Source: Paludibacteraceae bacterium (GTDB lineage Bacteria > Bacteroidota > Bacteroidia > Bacteroidales > Paludibacteraceae). Taken from it: 64,000 bases of DNA. Of this stretch, positions 9,067 through 17,273 are shown piece after piece. The notes beneath the pieces were generated by a model. The model saw only the letters and a program-made list of their open reading frames with translations. It had not been told where the DNA came from and made no database searches. The stretch covers positions 1 to 64,000 of the forward strand of contig JAEDGZ010000001.1 in assembly GCA_016297215.1 (NCBI GenBank), written 5' to 3'. The position numbers and the translations under genes are program-made. Numbering within the stretch: position 1 is the first letter of the stretch; every line of letters starts with the position of its first letter.

Positions 9067-10031
9067 TGACAACGATACTTCGTGCATCTAAAATAAAATG
9101 TCCCCGCATCCTGCTTATCATCCTGCTACTGATAGGGCAAAATCTATATGTGTCAGCCGCTCCAAAACAAAAAGGGGTCGCGTTTGATTTCGGTATCGGA
9201 GCGGGCTATTCCACACTCGGCTACAAAACCCAATCCACCGACCTTCTTAAAACACACGCTACCGGCTCGTGGGGCATGAGAGCAAACATTGGAGTAAACT
9301 ATTTCTTCAATAATTATATCGGCTTAGGCGTCGGCTTCAGTTTCACTCGCTATGGAGGCGGTATGTCGCTTAATGGAAAATTGCTGTGGGAAGATGTTAC
9401 CGACACCGACGGCGAACGATACAACCATCATCTCCAACTCCACAACTGGCGTGAAATCCAGCAGCAACTCTTTCTTGCGCCTAACCTAACGCTGCAAGCC
9501 GCTATACCCGCCGGCAGGGCACGTGTCCTGATTCGACTTGGAGCAGAGTATGCAATGTGCTTCCAATCCTCCTTCGATGGCTACGGAAAACTGACGCACA
9601 CCGGCTACTATCCCTTCGGCAATCTAACCCTACATGATCTTGAGAAATACGGGTTCTACACCACCAATCGCTTCCATCCGACCGGCGAACTGCCGACTGA
9701 CGTACAACAAGTCTCGCTCATCGGAGCAGTTGGCATGGGCATACCCGTGGCAAAAAACACAGAATTCACCATCGCTGTCGAAGCAGCGTATGCCGTTTGG
9801 TCGTCTAACAAAACACCGGCAGGCGGAGAAAACGCAATCGGATTCCACGAGAATAGTACCGCCCTCAATGGAGGACAAGACCCGCACTACTTCATCCCCG
9901 ACTATGTCTCGCTAACCACCACTTCGCTCACCCAAGGCGCTATGCACCCGCTTTACGTAGGCTTGCAGATAGGAGTACGATATACCCTACCGCTCCGCAA
10001 ACGCTATCCCTGCATGTGCCTGATGTGGTAA
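9066..10031 (+). CDS. Outer-membrane beta-barrel protein, partner of the surface paralogues
   Basis: A 321-residue exported protein, last gene of the operon, with its start overlapping the preceding stop. A basic N terminus and hydrophobic run (ILLIILLLIGQNLYVSAA) form the signal peptide. The mature part has strands such as FDFGIGAGYSTLGYK and NIGVNYFFNNYIGLGVGFSF. It closely parallels the barrel of the first gene of the operon, including the block DTDGERYNHHLQLHNWREI and a similar YPFGNLTLHDLEKYGFYT region, but it has neither STN nor OmpA domains. It may be a pore, receptor or anchoring barrel for the two surface proteins; this is inferred from linkage only. Confidence 0.75.
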   Translation: MTTILRASKIKCPRILLIILLLIGQNLYVSAAPKQKGVAFDFGIGAGYSTLGYKTQSTDLLKTHATGSWGMRANIGVNYFFNNYIGLGVGFSFTRYGGGMSLNGKLLWEDVTDTDGERYNHHLQLHNWREIQQQLFLAPNLTLQAAIPAGRARVLIRLGAEYAMCFQSSFDGYGKLTHTGYYPFGNLTLHDLEKYGFYTTNRFHPTGELPTDVQQVSLIGAVGMGIPVAKNTEFTIAVEAAYAVWSSNKTPAGGENAIGFHENSTALNGGQDPHYFIPDYVSLTTTSLTQGAMHPLYVGLQIGVRYTLPLRKRYPCMCLMW

Positions 10032-10102
10032 ACCCTAGAATCCCTAGAACCTCTAGAATCCCTAGAATTTCTAGAACCTCTAGAATTTCTACTACCCCTA
10101 CT
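10032..10102. repeat. CTAGAA(T/C)CCT tandem repeat (family G)
   Basis: About seven imperfect decamers of the type CTAGAATCCC/CTAGAACCTC/CTAGAATTTC between two convergent genes. A related array lies at 19631-19688. Confidence 0.8.
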
Positions 10103-10116
10103 ATTCCTATCCTCCT

Positions 10117-11922
10117 CTACTCCCTCACCATCTTGCTTTTCCCGTTCTCAATATACACTTGTTGAGACGGTATCGCTTGTAATGGTCTGCCTTGCAGGTC
10201 GTAGCGCCCTTGTCCCATGGAGTTGCCATTTGCCTCCCGAATACCCTCCGGCTCCGCAGGTGCCTCCGGCTCTTGCGAGGTGTAAGGCTCCGTCTCATAG
10301 CGACGCTTGTCTATCGCACCGCTTGCCACTCCGTTGAGGTACACTTCCAGTTGGCTATACCCGTTAGAAGTAATCATAGCACCATCCGCTCCGTCCAACG
10401 CATCCAGCCCTATTTCCATCTCATACAGGTCGGGTAATCCATCGCCATCCGTATCCAATGCCAGCGAATCCCCCTCTACGGCATCAAGGAAGGGGTAGCC
10501 GCCCATCACCGTGGAGTCATTCACGTAGAAATAGTCTTCCTGTGCAAAAGTGATGTCCTCCTGCGAGTCTATAACACCAAGGTTTTGCGGTGCAGTCGCC
10601 CCCGCAAACTGCGGATCTATTCTGCCGCCTGCCTCCCTAAGCATCCGCATATCTTGCTCGTCCATACGAGGAAGCAGTGCACCCGCAGACGACGTAACCC
10701 TCTCAAAAGCTTCCGAGGCACTGAGCGTGGCTATTGCGGCAAGCTCCTCGGGCAGCGCGCTGAGTATGTAGCGGTCAAAATTATCTTGATTGGCTGCCGC
10801 ACCGTCTAAGTTAAAAGCCCGATACGCATACCCCCGTGTGTAGCCATATAGGTTATCCGCATTCACCTTTGCCAGCGTATCGGCATGCCATGCCGGCTTC
10901 TGGGGGTTAAACTTGTTATTCGGCTCAAACATATTACCTTCTATATACCATTGCCCATAGTCTCCCTTCTTACTACCCTGCAAAAAATAACGCTCCGACA
11001 GGTTCGCCGCCTGCGTGGCAGGTCCCGCACGGAAGTAGTTTTTTTGCATATACACTCGGTTGTAACCCGCCGGCACACCCGCCGCATCGTGGTTCTTCGT
11101 CGTGTCGTTCTCACCACCATAGACCGAGTTCTTCTTCCCCCAGTTGAAAACCACGTTATTGTAAAAATGATTGACCACCTGTGCATCGTGATTGCGCTTC
11201 CCGTTGGCTAAGTCTGCCTCGTCGCGCACACCATTGAACCGCGGGGTACGGTTCAGGCAGTTGCTGATCAGGCAGTAGCACATCGTCCCATGCTCGCCAC
11301 CCCACTGCGTGGCGTAGGCGCGAGCACCTTTCTGGTGCTTCGAGTTATATAGCCCCTCGCCGATGATGCACCACTGCACCGTCGTTGAGTCCGTATCATA
11401 CAGCGTCAGACACTCCTCCATCGACCATGTAAAAGAGCAGTGGTCAATCATCACATTGCGCGTGTTCTCCACATCCAACGCGGGGTAGTTCTTCGTCGGA
11501 ATATCCCCCGCGCGGAAGCGAATATGACGAATGATCACATTCGGTTTGCAGACATAGATGTTTGCCCCCGCAATACAGATACCCCCGCCCGGAGCCGTCT
11601 GACCCGCAATCGTTACATTGGGATGTTGCAGTTTCAACACTGACCGCAGGTAGATAGTCCCGCATACTTGAAATAGCACCGTGCGCGGCGTGTCGTCGCC
11701 CGTCGTCAATGCCCAGCGCAGCGTGCCCTCCGCGGGTGTGCCATCGCTGTTGAGCGCATCGTCTAAACGACTAACGTAATAAACCACGCCGCCACGACCG
11801 CCCATAGCATACGCACCATATCCCAATGCCTCGGGAAAAGCAAGCACAGGACTCTCCTGCACACTCGCTGCCGAAGCAAACAAACTGATACTTAACAAGA
11901 AGAATGACAAGTAGTGTTTCAT
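10117..11922 (-). CDS. Pectate lyase-like secreted protein (PL1-type parallel beta-helix)
   Basis: A 601-residue exported protein. ATG at 11922 opens the signal peptide MKHYLSFFLLSISLFASAAS; an upstream TTG is less likely. Residues about 20-330 resemble Bacteroidales pectate lyases: FPEALGYGAYAMGGRGG, GTLRWAL, VTIAGQTAPGGGICI, NVIIRHIRFRAGD, MIDHCSFTWSMEECLTLY and LISNCLNRTPRF form the successive rungs. Such enzymes cleave polygalacturonate by beta-elimination. A segment reading DTDGDGLPDLYEMEIGLDA looks like a calcium-binding thrombospondin-type-3-like loop. The C terminus (YDLQGRPLQA..VYIENGKSK) is a tail common on secreted Bacteroidales proteins. With the GH105 at 33705-35195 it suggests pectin use. 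Substrate is inferred. Confidence 0.8.
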   Translation of the reverse strand: MKHYLSFFLLSISLFASAASVQESPVLAFPEALGYGAYAMGGRGGVVYYVSRLDDALNSDGTPAEGTLRWALTTGDDTPRTVLFQVCGTIYLRSVLKLQHPNVTIAGQTAPGGGICIAGANIYVCKPNVIIRHIRFRAGDIPTKNYPALDVENTRNVMIDHCSFTWSMEECLTLYDTDSTTVQWCIIGEGLYNSKHQKGARAYATQWGGEHGTMCYCLISNCLNRTPRFNGVRDEADLANGKRNHDAQVVNHFYNNVVFNWGKKNSVYGGENDTTKNHDAAGVPAGYNRVYMQKNYFRAGPATQAANLSERYFLQGSKKGDYGQWYIEGNMFEPNNKFNPQKPAWHADTLAKVNADNLYGYTRGYAYRAFNLDGAAANQDNFDRYILSALPEELAAIATLSASEAFERVTSSAGALLPRMDEQDMRMLREAGGRIDPQFAGATAPQNLGVIDSQEDITFAQEDYFYVNDSTVMGGYPFLDAVEGDSLALDTDGDGLPDLYEMEIGLDALDGADGAMITSNGYSQLEVYLNGVASGAIDKRRYETEPYTSQEPEAPAEPEGIREANGNSMGQGRYDLQGRPLQAIPSQQVYIENGKSKMVRE

Positions 11923-11992
11923 AATATCAAGCAACAAAGAGTTAGCTAAATCTGTTCAAGCACGCGCAAAAACATTCACACGAACAACGATG

Positions 11993-12000
11993 CAAAGATA
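11993..12000 (-). promoter_or_regulatory. -7 box upstream of the pectate lyase-like gene
   Basis: Minus-strand TATCTTTG about 70 bases before the ATG. The -33 position reads CTTG instead of TTTG. Confidence 0.55.
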
Positions 12001-12230
12001 CAAAGAAAATGAATTATATGCAAGCACTCTAAGGTGGAATTATTCGTGATAATTGGTTATTTTTTGGCTAATGTTATACGTGTTGATCCAATCTATGTAT
12101 TAAATGCAAGCCCCGAAGGGGCGATATAAAACAGCGTAGGGTGGAACCTACCTATGAGAGGCTACCTCACCCAACTCTCCCGCCCTGCTTGCAGGGAGGG
12201 GTAACCAACTCTATACAATCCAAAGTTAGT

Positions 12231-12287
12231 GATTAGTTAGCGATTAGTTAGTGATTAGTTAGCGATTAGTTAGTGATTGTCCTTAGT
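12231..12287. repeat. GATTAGTTAGT/C tandem repeat (family E)
   Basis: About five 11-base units of GATTAGTTAGT alternating with GATTAGTTAGC. The same unit forms arrays at 27633-27720 and 63438-63505. Confidence 0.85.
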
Positions 12288-12394
12288 TAACTCACCCTAA
12301 AAACACTCTTTAACAACACCAATTCGCATTCAAAAGGCTATTCAACACGGAGTTGACACAAGCAAATACTATCAGCATCCAAAGACTAATTTGG

Positions 12395-12605
12395 TTTTTG
12401 ATAATGAATTAATGGTCAATTAACGGGAATTAACGGAGAATAAAATATTTGAATAATTTTTGCCCATATTTGTTGAAATAAAAAAGTTCTTGTTCGTTTT
12501 TGTAGTAATTTGGGTTTTGATAATGAATTAATGAATAATTAACGAAAATTATATGTTACAAAAAATATTTGAATAATCTTTGGAAATTTTTGTTGAAATA
12601 AAAGA
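12395..12605. repeat. Two tandem AT-rich elements ending TTGTTGAAATAAAA (family H)
   Basis: Each copy has GATAATGAATTAATG, then AATTAACG, then AAATATTTGAATAATCTTTG, then TTTGTTGAAATAAAA. Related copies are at 13890-13968 and 27345-27409, with an inverted partial one near 50038-50067. Confidence 0.7.
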
Positions 12606-12706
12606 ATCATCGTTGTTTTGACATCTCTTGAGGAAGGTCTTAAAAAGGAGTATTTGCCCCAAAAAATGCGTATCTGCACTTTTTTTGCATTTTTTTTCTC
12701 AAAAAA

Positions 12707-12738
12707 TTTGGTCATATCAAAAAAAAGCAGTACCTTTG
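12707..12738 (+). promoter_or_regulatory. Promoter of the tRNA-Asp/tRNA-Arg unit
   Basis: TTTG at 12707-12710 and TACCTTTG at 12731-12738 with a 20-base spacer. The first tRNA starts about 50 bases later. Confidence 0.85.
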
Positions 12739-12789
12739 CACTCGCTTTTCAGGAGAAGCCTATCGGTTGAACAATGCACAATAGCAAAT

Positions 12790-12863
12790 GGTGCGGTAGT
12801 TCAGTTGGTTAGAATACCGGCCTGTCACGCCGTAGGTCGCGAGTTCGAGTCTCGTCCGCACCG
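12790..12863 (+). tRNA. tRNA-Asp (GTC)
   Basis: Complete cloverleaf: acceptor GGTGCGG/CCGCACC, anticodon loop CTGTCAC, T arm GAGTTCGAGTCTC. Discriminator G, as expected for Asp. CCA is not encoded. It is co-transcribed with the following tRNA. Confidence 0.95.
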
Positions 12864-12918
12864 CCTAACTCAACCGATAGGGCTTTTTCCGCTAAAACGG
12901 AAATCAACTAAAAGCAGG

Positions 12919-12992
12919 GGTCCGTTAGCTCAACTGAATAGAGTACCACACTACGGATGTGGGGGTTGCAGGTTTGAATCCTGCACGGATCA
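12919..12992 (+). tRNA. tRNA-Arg (ACG)
   Basis: Acceptor GGTCCGT/ACGGATC (one G-U pair), anticodon stem CCACA/TGTGG around CTACGGA, T arm GCAGGTTTGAATCCTGC. The A at position 34 is normally deaminated to inosine to read CGN codons. CCA is not encoded. Confidence 0.95.
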
Positions 12993-13001
12993 CATAGCAA
13001 G

Positions 13002-13035
13002 AAACTATCTGAAACAACTTCAGGTAGTTTTTTTG
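13002..13035 (+). terminator. Intrinsic terminator after tRNA-Arg
   Basis: Stem AAACTATCTGAA with TTCAGGTAGTTT (one G-U pair), loop ACAAC, running into TTTTTTT. Confidence 0.85.
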
Positions 13036-13102
13036 TTTATATTCGAAAAACACACGCATACCCCTGAGAAACACGCCTTTTCCATAGAAAAAGGCAGTTT
13101 TT

Positions 13103-13134
13103 TTTGTGTATGTCGGAAATTTTATATACCTTTG
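13103..13134 (+). promoter_or_regulatory. Promoter of the acyltransferase gene
   Basis: TTTG 13103-13106, 20-base spacer, TACCTTTG 13127-13134. Its position rules out the upstream in-frame start at 13104 and supports the ATG at 13155. Confidence 0.8.
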
Positions 13135-13154
13135 CACCAACAAACAAAATACCT

Positions 13155-13868
13155 ATGAAATTCTTTTACATTGTATATCAGTACCTGATAGCATTGCCCC
13201 TATTGGTCTTGCTCACTATCTTCACCGCCTTGTTCACCATCGTCTTCTCACCGTGGAAGAACGCGCGGTTTGTCCATCTGGAGCAAATGTTTTGGTCGCG
13301 CTCGTTCTTCTGGCTGCTTTTCCTGCCGGTGAAGGTTACGGGATTGGAGCATATCCAAAAAGGACAGTCGTATGTCTTTGTCAGCAACCACCAGTCGATG
13401 TTAGACGTGTGGGCAATCTACGGCTACCTGCCCGTGGTCTATAAATGGCTGATGAAGGCGGAGATACGCAAGATACCGTTTGTAGGTACGGCATGCAAAT
13501 GCGCAGGGCATATCTTTGTAGAGCGCACCAACGCCCGCTCCTCCTTCCGCAGCCTACAAGCGATAGAGAAGCAGTTAGTCAACGGCGTCTGCACCGTTAT
13601 CTTCCCCGAGGGCACACGCTCGAAAGACGGACAAGTAGGACGCTTCAAGCGCGGTGCTTTCCAGATAGCCATTGACCTCGGGCTGCCTGTCATCCCCATC
13701 TCCCTCTCCGGCTGCTACGAAGCCATGGATCGCAAAGCGAAGTTCGTTACATGGCACCCCATCCACCTGCATGTCGGTGAACCCATCGACCTCAAGCAGT
13801 ACCCCGAACCCGACGATACCATAGCCGCCGTCCGAAATGCCGTCATCGCCGGCGTAGAGAAATACTAA
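13155..13868 (+). CDS. plsC: 1-acyl-sn-glycerol-3-phosphate acyltransferase
   Basis: A 237-residue membrane-associated enzyme that would acylate lysophosphatidic acid to phosphatidic acid in phospholipid synthesis. An N-terminal transmembrane segment (YLIALPLLVLLTIFTALFTI) precedes the PlsC domain with the catalytic NHQSMLD (HX4D) motif, the acceptor-binding stretch VFVERTNARSS, FPEGTRSKDG and a VIPISLSG block. Length fits the family. The start is set by the promoter position, about 20 bases downstream of the -7 box. The gene has its own promoter and is followed by an AT-rich repeat, so it is probably monocistronic. Confidence 0.92.
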   Translation: MKFFYIVYQYLIALPLLVLLTIFTALFTIVFSPWKNARFVHLEQMFWSRSFFWLLFLPVKVTGLEHIQKGQSYVFVSNHQSMLDVWAIYGYLPVVYKWLMKAEIRKIPFVGTACKCAGHIFVERTNARSSFRSLQAIEKQLVNGVCTVIFPEGTRSKDGQVGRFKRGAFQIAIDLGLPVIPISLSGCYEAMDRKAKFVTWHPIHLHVGEPIDLKQYPEPDDTIAAVRNAVIAGVEKY

Positions 13869-13889
13869 ATCAGCCTCAAAAACTAACCT

Positions 13890-13968
13890 CGTTTTTGGTA
13901 ATAATTCTAACAAGCACTATTTAGAAAGAATTTTTTGAACCATTTTTGGAAATTTTTGTTGAAATAAA
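13890..13968. repeat. Family H AT-rich element
   Basis: Contains TTTTTGGTAATAATTCTAAC and TTTGGAAATTTTTGTTGAAATA, matching the elements at 12395-12605, between plsC and the HIT gene. Confidence 0.6.
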
Positions 13969-14031
13969 AAGTGCCTATTTTGGTTTCATCAACAATACCC
14001 ATAATTCCCAATTCCTAATTCCTAATTAGTA

Positions 14032-14460
14032 ATGTATTCCGACCCGAAAGATTGTCTGTATTGCCAAAACAATCAGACGCTGAAAGACCTGATGATTGAG
14101 ATTGCGCACCTGCGCGTCTCTCGTGCGTTCCTCTTCAAGGAGCAAACCTACCACGGTCGTTGCCTTGTGGCGTACGACAAGCACGTGAACGACCTCAACG
14201 AACTGAGCGACGAAGAGCGCAATGCCTTCATGGCAGATGTGGCGCAGGTTACCCGAGCCATGCAAAAACTCTTCCATCCCGAGAAAATCAACTACGGTGC
14301 GTATTCCGACAAGTTGTCGCACCTCCATTTCCACCTCGCGCCCAAGTACGTGGACGGTCCAGACTATGGTGGCACCTTCCAAATGAACCCCGGCAAAGTC
14401 TATCTCTCCGATGACGAATACACCGAGATTGTAGATGCCCTACGAAAAGAGTTAGTCTAA
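14032..14460 (+). CDS. HIT family hydrolase
   Basis: A 142-residue cytoplasmic protein. Near the C terminus the histidine-triad signature HLHFHLAPK is present, matching the HxHxHxx motif of HIT nucleotide hydrolases and transferases that act on dinucleoside polyphosphates or nucleoside phosphoramidates. An N-terminal pair CLYC could be part of the zinc site seen in some HIT proteins. The conserved D-x-H-V-N-D-L-x-x-L stretch is also typical. The exact substrate cannot be told. Upstream sequence consists of repeats with no clear promoter. A strong hairpin terminator follows after two blocks of ATAATTC repeats. Confidence 0.88.
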   Translation: MYSDPKDCLYCQNNQTLKDLMIEIAHLRVSRAFLFKEQTYHGRCLVAYDKHVNDLNELSDEERNAFMADVAQVTRAMQKLFHPEKINYGAYSDKLSHLHFHLAPKYVDGPDYGGTFQMNPGKVYLSDDEYTEIVDALRKELV

Positions 14461-14550
14461 TTATGAATTAAGAATTATGAATTATGAGGGCATTGGAACT
14501 GAATTTTCATAGCAGGGGCACTCATAATTCATAATTCATAATTCATAATC
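14459..14550. repeat. ATAATTC repeats in both orientations (family D)
   Basis: ATTATGAATTAAGAATTATG at 14459-14487, then GGGCACTCATAATTC with four further octamers at 14516-14550. The GGGCACTC junction recurs at other family D sites. Confidence 0.8.
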
Positions 14551-14573
14551 ACTCTTGGCACATTATTTGTAGC

Positions 14574-14619
14574 AAAACAAGTAGCGAATAGTCTTTTTTC
14601 GCTACTTGTTTTCTTTTTT
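14574..14619 (+). terminator. Intrinsic terminator after the HIT gene
   Basis: 15-base-pair stem AAAACAAGTAGCGAA (14574-14588) with its complement at 14598-14612, followed by CTTTTTT. It lies just before the next gene and could alternatively act in that gene's leader. Confidence 0.8.
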
Positions 14620-14644
14620 GTTTCACCTTAACCTTCTTACAACT

Positions 14645-15721
14645 ATGAAAAAGTTCTTCCTTCTTTGTACATTAACCATTGGTATGGTTTGGTTAGTGCA
14701 GCCTGCGGAGGCTTGCACGGGTATCTCTCTGCGCGCGGCGGACGGCTCGCCCGTCATCGCTCGCACCATCGAATGGGCGGGTAGCGACCTCAACAGCCGC
14801 TATGTGCTGGTGCCGCGCGGCTATCGCCAGCAGTCCTACACCCCGAGCGGACAGAAAGACGGCATGCGCTTCACAGCAAAGTACGGCTATGTGGGCTTGG
14901 CGGTGGAGCGCGATGAGTTTGTGGTGGATGGCATGAACGAGGCGGGCTTCGCCGCAGGCTTGTTCTACTTCCCCAACTACGGCGAGTATGAACCTTTCGA
15001 CAGCACGCTCGTGAACGAGAGCATCAGCGACATGCAGTTAGTGCCGTGGCTGCTGAGCCGCTGCGCAAGCGTGGACGAGGCGGTCTCGACCCTGCAACGC
15101 ATCCGTATCGTAGCCACCGACCCCCGCGGCTCCACCGTGCACTGGCGCATTGCCGACCGCACGGGCAGGCAAGTGGTGGTGGAGGTCATCGGCGCGCAGG
15201 TGCGTTTCTACGAGAACACCCTCGGCGTGCTGACCAACTCCCCGAGTTTCGATTGGCACCTGACGAACCTGAACAACTATATCAACCTGCGAGCAGGTGC
15301 CATCCCGCGGGCGCAAGTAGGTGAGTTGTCGCTCCAAGCCTTCGGCGGCGGAGGCGGTCTGCACGGGCTTCCGGGCGATATGACCCCGCCCTCGCGTTTC
15401 GTCCGCGCCGCCTTCTTCCAAGCCACTGCACCCACGCTCCACACGGCTACCGAGACCGTGATGCAGGCATTCCATATCCTCAACAACTTCGACATCCCCG
15501 TCGGCATCCAGTTTACCGAGGGTGAGACGGTGCCCGACATCCCGAGTGCTACGCAGTGGACCATCGCCACCGACCTGCAAGGCAAGCGTATCTACTACCG
15601 CACCATGTACAACAGCCGCATTCGCTGCCTTGACCTCGAGCACATCGACTTCCGCAAGGTGAAGTTCCGCTCCGCCCCGCTCGACAACCTCCGCGCCGAG
15701 CAAATAGAAATGGTTTGGTAA
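14645..15721 (+). CDS. Choloylglycine hydrolase/penicillin V acylase family protein
   Basis: A 358-residue exported Ntn-hydrolase. The signal peptide MKKFFLLCTLTIGMVWLVQPAEA ends directly before CTGISLRAADG. The catalytic cysteine would be the first mature residue after cleavage, as in conjugated bile acid hydrolases and penicillin acylases of this family. Other family features are DGSPVIARTIEW, DGMNEAGFAAGLFYFP, and LTNSPSFDWHLTNLNNYI, which corresponds to the region with the conserved Asn. A Gly/Leu-rich loop before MTPPSRFVRAAF also fits. Whether the substrate is a bile salt, a penicillin-like amide or an acyl-homoserine lactone cannot be decided. Confidence 0.88.
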   Translation: MKKFFLLCTLTIGMVWLVQPAEACTGISLRAADGSPVIARTIEWAGSDLNSRYVLVPRGYRQQSYTPSGQKDGMRFTAKYGYVGLAVERDEFVVDGMNEAGFAAGLFYFPNYGEYEPFDSTLVNESISDMQLVPWLLSRCASVDEAVSTLQRIRIVATDPRGSTVHWRIADRTGRQVVVEVIGAQVRFYENTLGVLTNSPSFDWHLTNLNNYINLRAGAIPRAQVGELSLQAFGGGGGLHGLPGDMTPPSRFVRAAFFQATAPTLHTATETVMQAFHILNNFDIPVGIQFTEGETVPDIPSATQWTIATDLQGKRIYYRTMYNSRIRCLDLEHIDFRKVKFRSAPLDNLRAEQIEMVW

Positions 15722-15742
15722 AGGATGCAGGATAAAGGATAA

Positions 15743-15808
15743 AAGATAAAAGACTGATTAGCCTCGTATAGTCGAAACTAATCAGTCTTTTATCCTTTAT
15801 CTTTCAGC
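15743..15808. terminator. Bidirectional hairpin between the Ntn-hydrolase and efp genes
   Basis: GATAAAAGACTGATTAG pairs with CTAATCAGTCTTTTATC across a short loop. The surrounding AAGGATAAAAGA units are a dispersed repeat also found near 46550 and 63190. Confidence 0.65.
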
Positions 15809-15862
15809 GAACGCAGTGAGCGGTCCTTCAGCGCGAAGCGCGGTCTGACAGCGTAGCGGTCC

Positions 15863-16426
15863 TTAACGTACTCGCTCGCAGTAGGAACCGTCGCGGGTAT
15901 CTACGCGCACAATCTCGCCCTCGTTGATGAAGAGGGGCACGCGAATCTCAGCGCCGGTCTCCAAGGTAGCGGGCTTCAAAGTGTTCGTGGCGGTATCGCC
16001 GCGCAGACCCGGCTCGGTGTAGGAGATAGCCAACTCCACCTTAGCGGGCAACTCCGCGAAGAGGATGGTATCGGTCGAGGCGTCAGACACTACATCTACC
16101 ACAAAGCCTTCTTTCAAGAAGTCCACACCCGTAATCAAATCGTGTGCGATAGGCACTTGCTCATAGGTCTCCTGATTCATGAAGATATAGTCCTCACCCT
16201 CCTTGTACAGGTATTGGTACGGACGACGCTCTACGCGCACATCTTCCAGTTTCTCACCGATGTTGAAGCGACGCTCCAGCACGCGACCGTCCACTACATC
16301 TTTGAATTTCACACGCATGATGGTATTGCCCTTGCCCGGCTTCACGTGCAAGAACTCAATCACAAAATACAAGCGCCCATCCATGCGGATACATACGCCG
16401 TTCTTTACGTCTTGAGAGTTAATCAT
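15863..16426 (-). CDS. efp: Elongation factor P
   Basis: A 187-residue cytoplasmic translation factor that relieves ribosome stalling at consecutive prolines. The N-terminal KOW-like domain includes HVKPGKGNTIMRVK, with the Lys in the loop tip that other bacteria modify. The OB-fold domains follow (MNQETYEQVPI; LRGDTATNTLKPATLETGA; VPLFINEGEIVRVDTRDGSY). Length and motifs fit the family throughout. Its promoter overlaps, in the opposite direction, the one for the marC-like gene. The region just beyond its stop is a hairpin repeat. Confidence 0.97.
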   Translation of the reverse strand: MINSQDVKNGVCIRMDGRLYFVIEFLHVKPGKGNTIMRVKFKDVVDGRVLERRFNIGEKLEDVRVERRPYQYLYKEGEDYIFMNQETYEQVPIAHDLITGVDFLKEGFVVDVVSDASTDTILFAELPAKVELAISYTEPGLRGDTATNTLKPATLETGAEIRVPLFINEGEIVRVDTRDGSYCERVR

Positions 16427-16485
16427 CTTTTTATTTACAATTTACGATTTACGAATTACGATGGCTTGACTCAAAAATCAGCGTG

Positions 16486-16517
16486 CAAAGGTACGAAAAA
16501 AATGTCAATTACACAAA
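16486..16517 (-). promoter_or_regulatory. Promoter of efp
   Basis: On the minus strand TTTG (16514-16517) and TACCTTTG (16486-16493), 20 bases apart. It lies close to the divergent promoter at 16532-16563. Confidence 0.8.
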
Positions 16518-16531
16518 TTATTTATGAGAAA

Positions 16532-16563
16532 TTTGCATATTTACCCAAAAAAGCGTATCTTTG
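16532..16563 (+). promoter_or_regulatory. Promoter of the marC-like gene
   Basis: TTTG 16532-16535 and TATCTTTG 16556-16563 with a 20-base spacer. A family D repeat (16613-16645) separates it from the ATG. Confidence 0.8.
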
Positions 16564-16654
16564 CAGCGAAATTATTGCTCGGTGCTCAGTGATTAGTGAC
16601 AAGTGGTCAGCGCATGGGCACTCATAATTCATAATTCATAATTCCAATAGGACT

Positions 16655-17263
16655 ATGTTAGCAGAATTTTTTAGCAGTTTCGACATTTGGCAGGTACTGC
16701 CGGCGTTTGTGTTCCTCATTGCCATCATCGACCCTTTGGGCAACATGCCCATTACCATCAACTTGGAGAAGAACGGCACAAAAATCAACCCATGGATAGT
16801 GTGCCTTGTCTCGATGATTATCCTGCTGGGATTCCTTATCTTGGGCGAGTGGTGCTTGAAACTCTTCGGCATCAAGATTGAGTATTTCGCCATCGCGGGC
16901 GGTTTCATCATCTTCCTCATGGCGCTGGAGATGATTCTCGACATCGTCATCTTCAAGACCGACGTAGAGGGCTCGGGCAATATCATCCCGATGGCATTCC
17001 CTATGTACGCAGGTCCGGGTGCTTTCACCGCGCTCATCTCCATGACGGCGCAGTACGACACGGTGAACCTGATGGTGGCGGTATTGCTCTGCATGGTCGT
17101 GCTCTTCGGCGTGCTGGCGGGCACGCGCTGGCTGATGAAGTACGTGGGAAAGAATGCCATCTATGTGCTCCGTAAGTTCTTCGGAATCATTGTGTTAGCC
17201 ATCGCCTGCCAACTCATGTTCGGCAACCTCGTCAAGGTGCTACACGACGTATTGGTAGGGTAG
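16655..17263 (+). CDS. MarC family integral membrane protein
   Basis: A 202-residue protein with six hydrophobic segments. It has family hallmarks DPLGNMPI near the N terminus, the AGGFIIFLMALEMI helix and the FPMYAGPGAFTALI re-entrant stretch. MarC/UPF0056 proteins have no settled function despite the historic link to multiple antibiotic resistance. The next gene, queG, starts 10 bases beyond the stop, so the two form an operon. Confidence 0.9.
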   Translation: MLAEFFSSFDIWQVLPAFVFLIAIIDPLGNMPITINLEKNGTKINPWIVCLVSMIILLGFLILGEWCLKLFGIKIEYFAIAGGFIIFLMALEMILDIVIFKTDVEGSGNIIPMAFPMYAGPGAFTALISMTAQYDTVNLMVAVLLCMVVLFGVLAGTRWLMKYVGKNAIYVLRKFFGIIVLAIACQLMFGNLVKVLHDVLVG

Positions 17264-17273
17264 TTAAAGCGAA

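Larger units (their letters stand above)
11923..12789. other. Long repeat-rich intergenic region upstream of the pectate lyase-like gene
   Basis: Besides the minus-strand promoter-like TATCTTTG (11993-12000), I see a CCCCGAAGGGG palindrome near 12112-12122, the GATTAGTTAGT array at 12231-12287, two copies of an AT-rich roughly 90-base element (12395-12490, 12513-12605) and the tRNA promoter. No gene is supported. Confidence 0.6.

Noticed and set aside
12231..12287. Possible origin or iteron array
   Set aside because: The same unit occurs in three unrelated spacers, and no replication gene or DnaA-box cluster is nearby.
12628..13158. A 176-codon plus-strand frame
   Set aside because: It spans the tRNA promoter and both tRNAs.
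15805..15862. Possible extension of a gene through AGCG-rich sequence after efp
   Set aside because: The AGCGAACGCAGTGAGCGG-type segment reads as a short repeat with stops, and efp ends at the normal family position.
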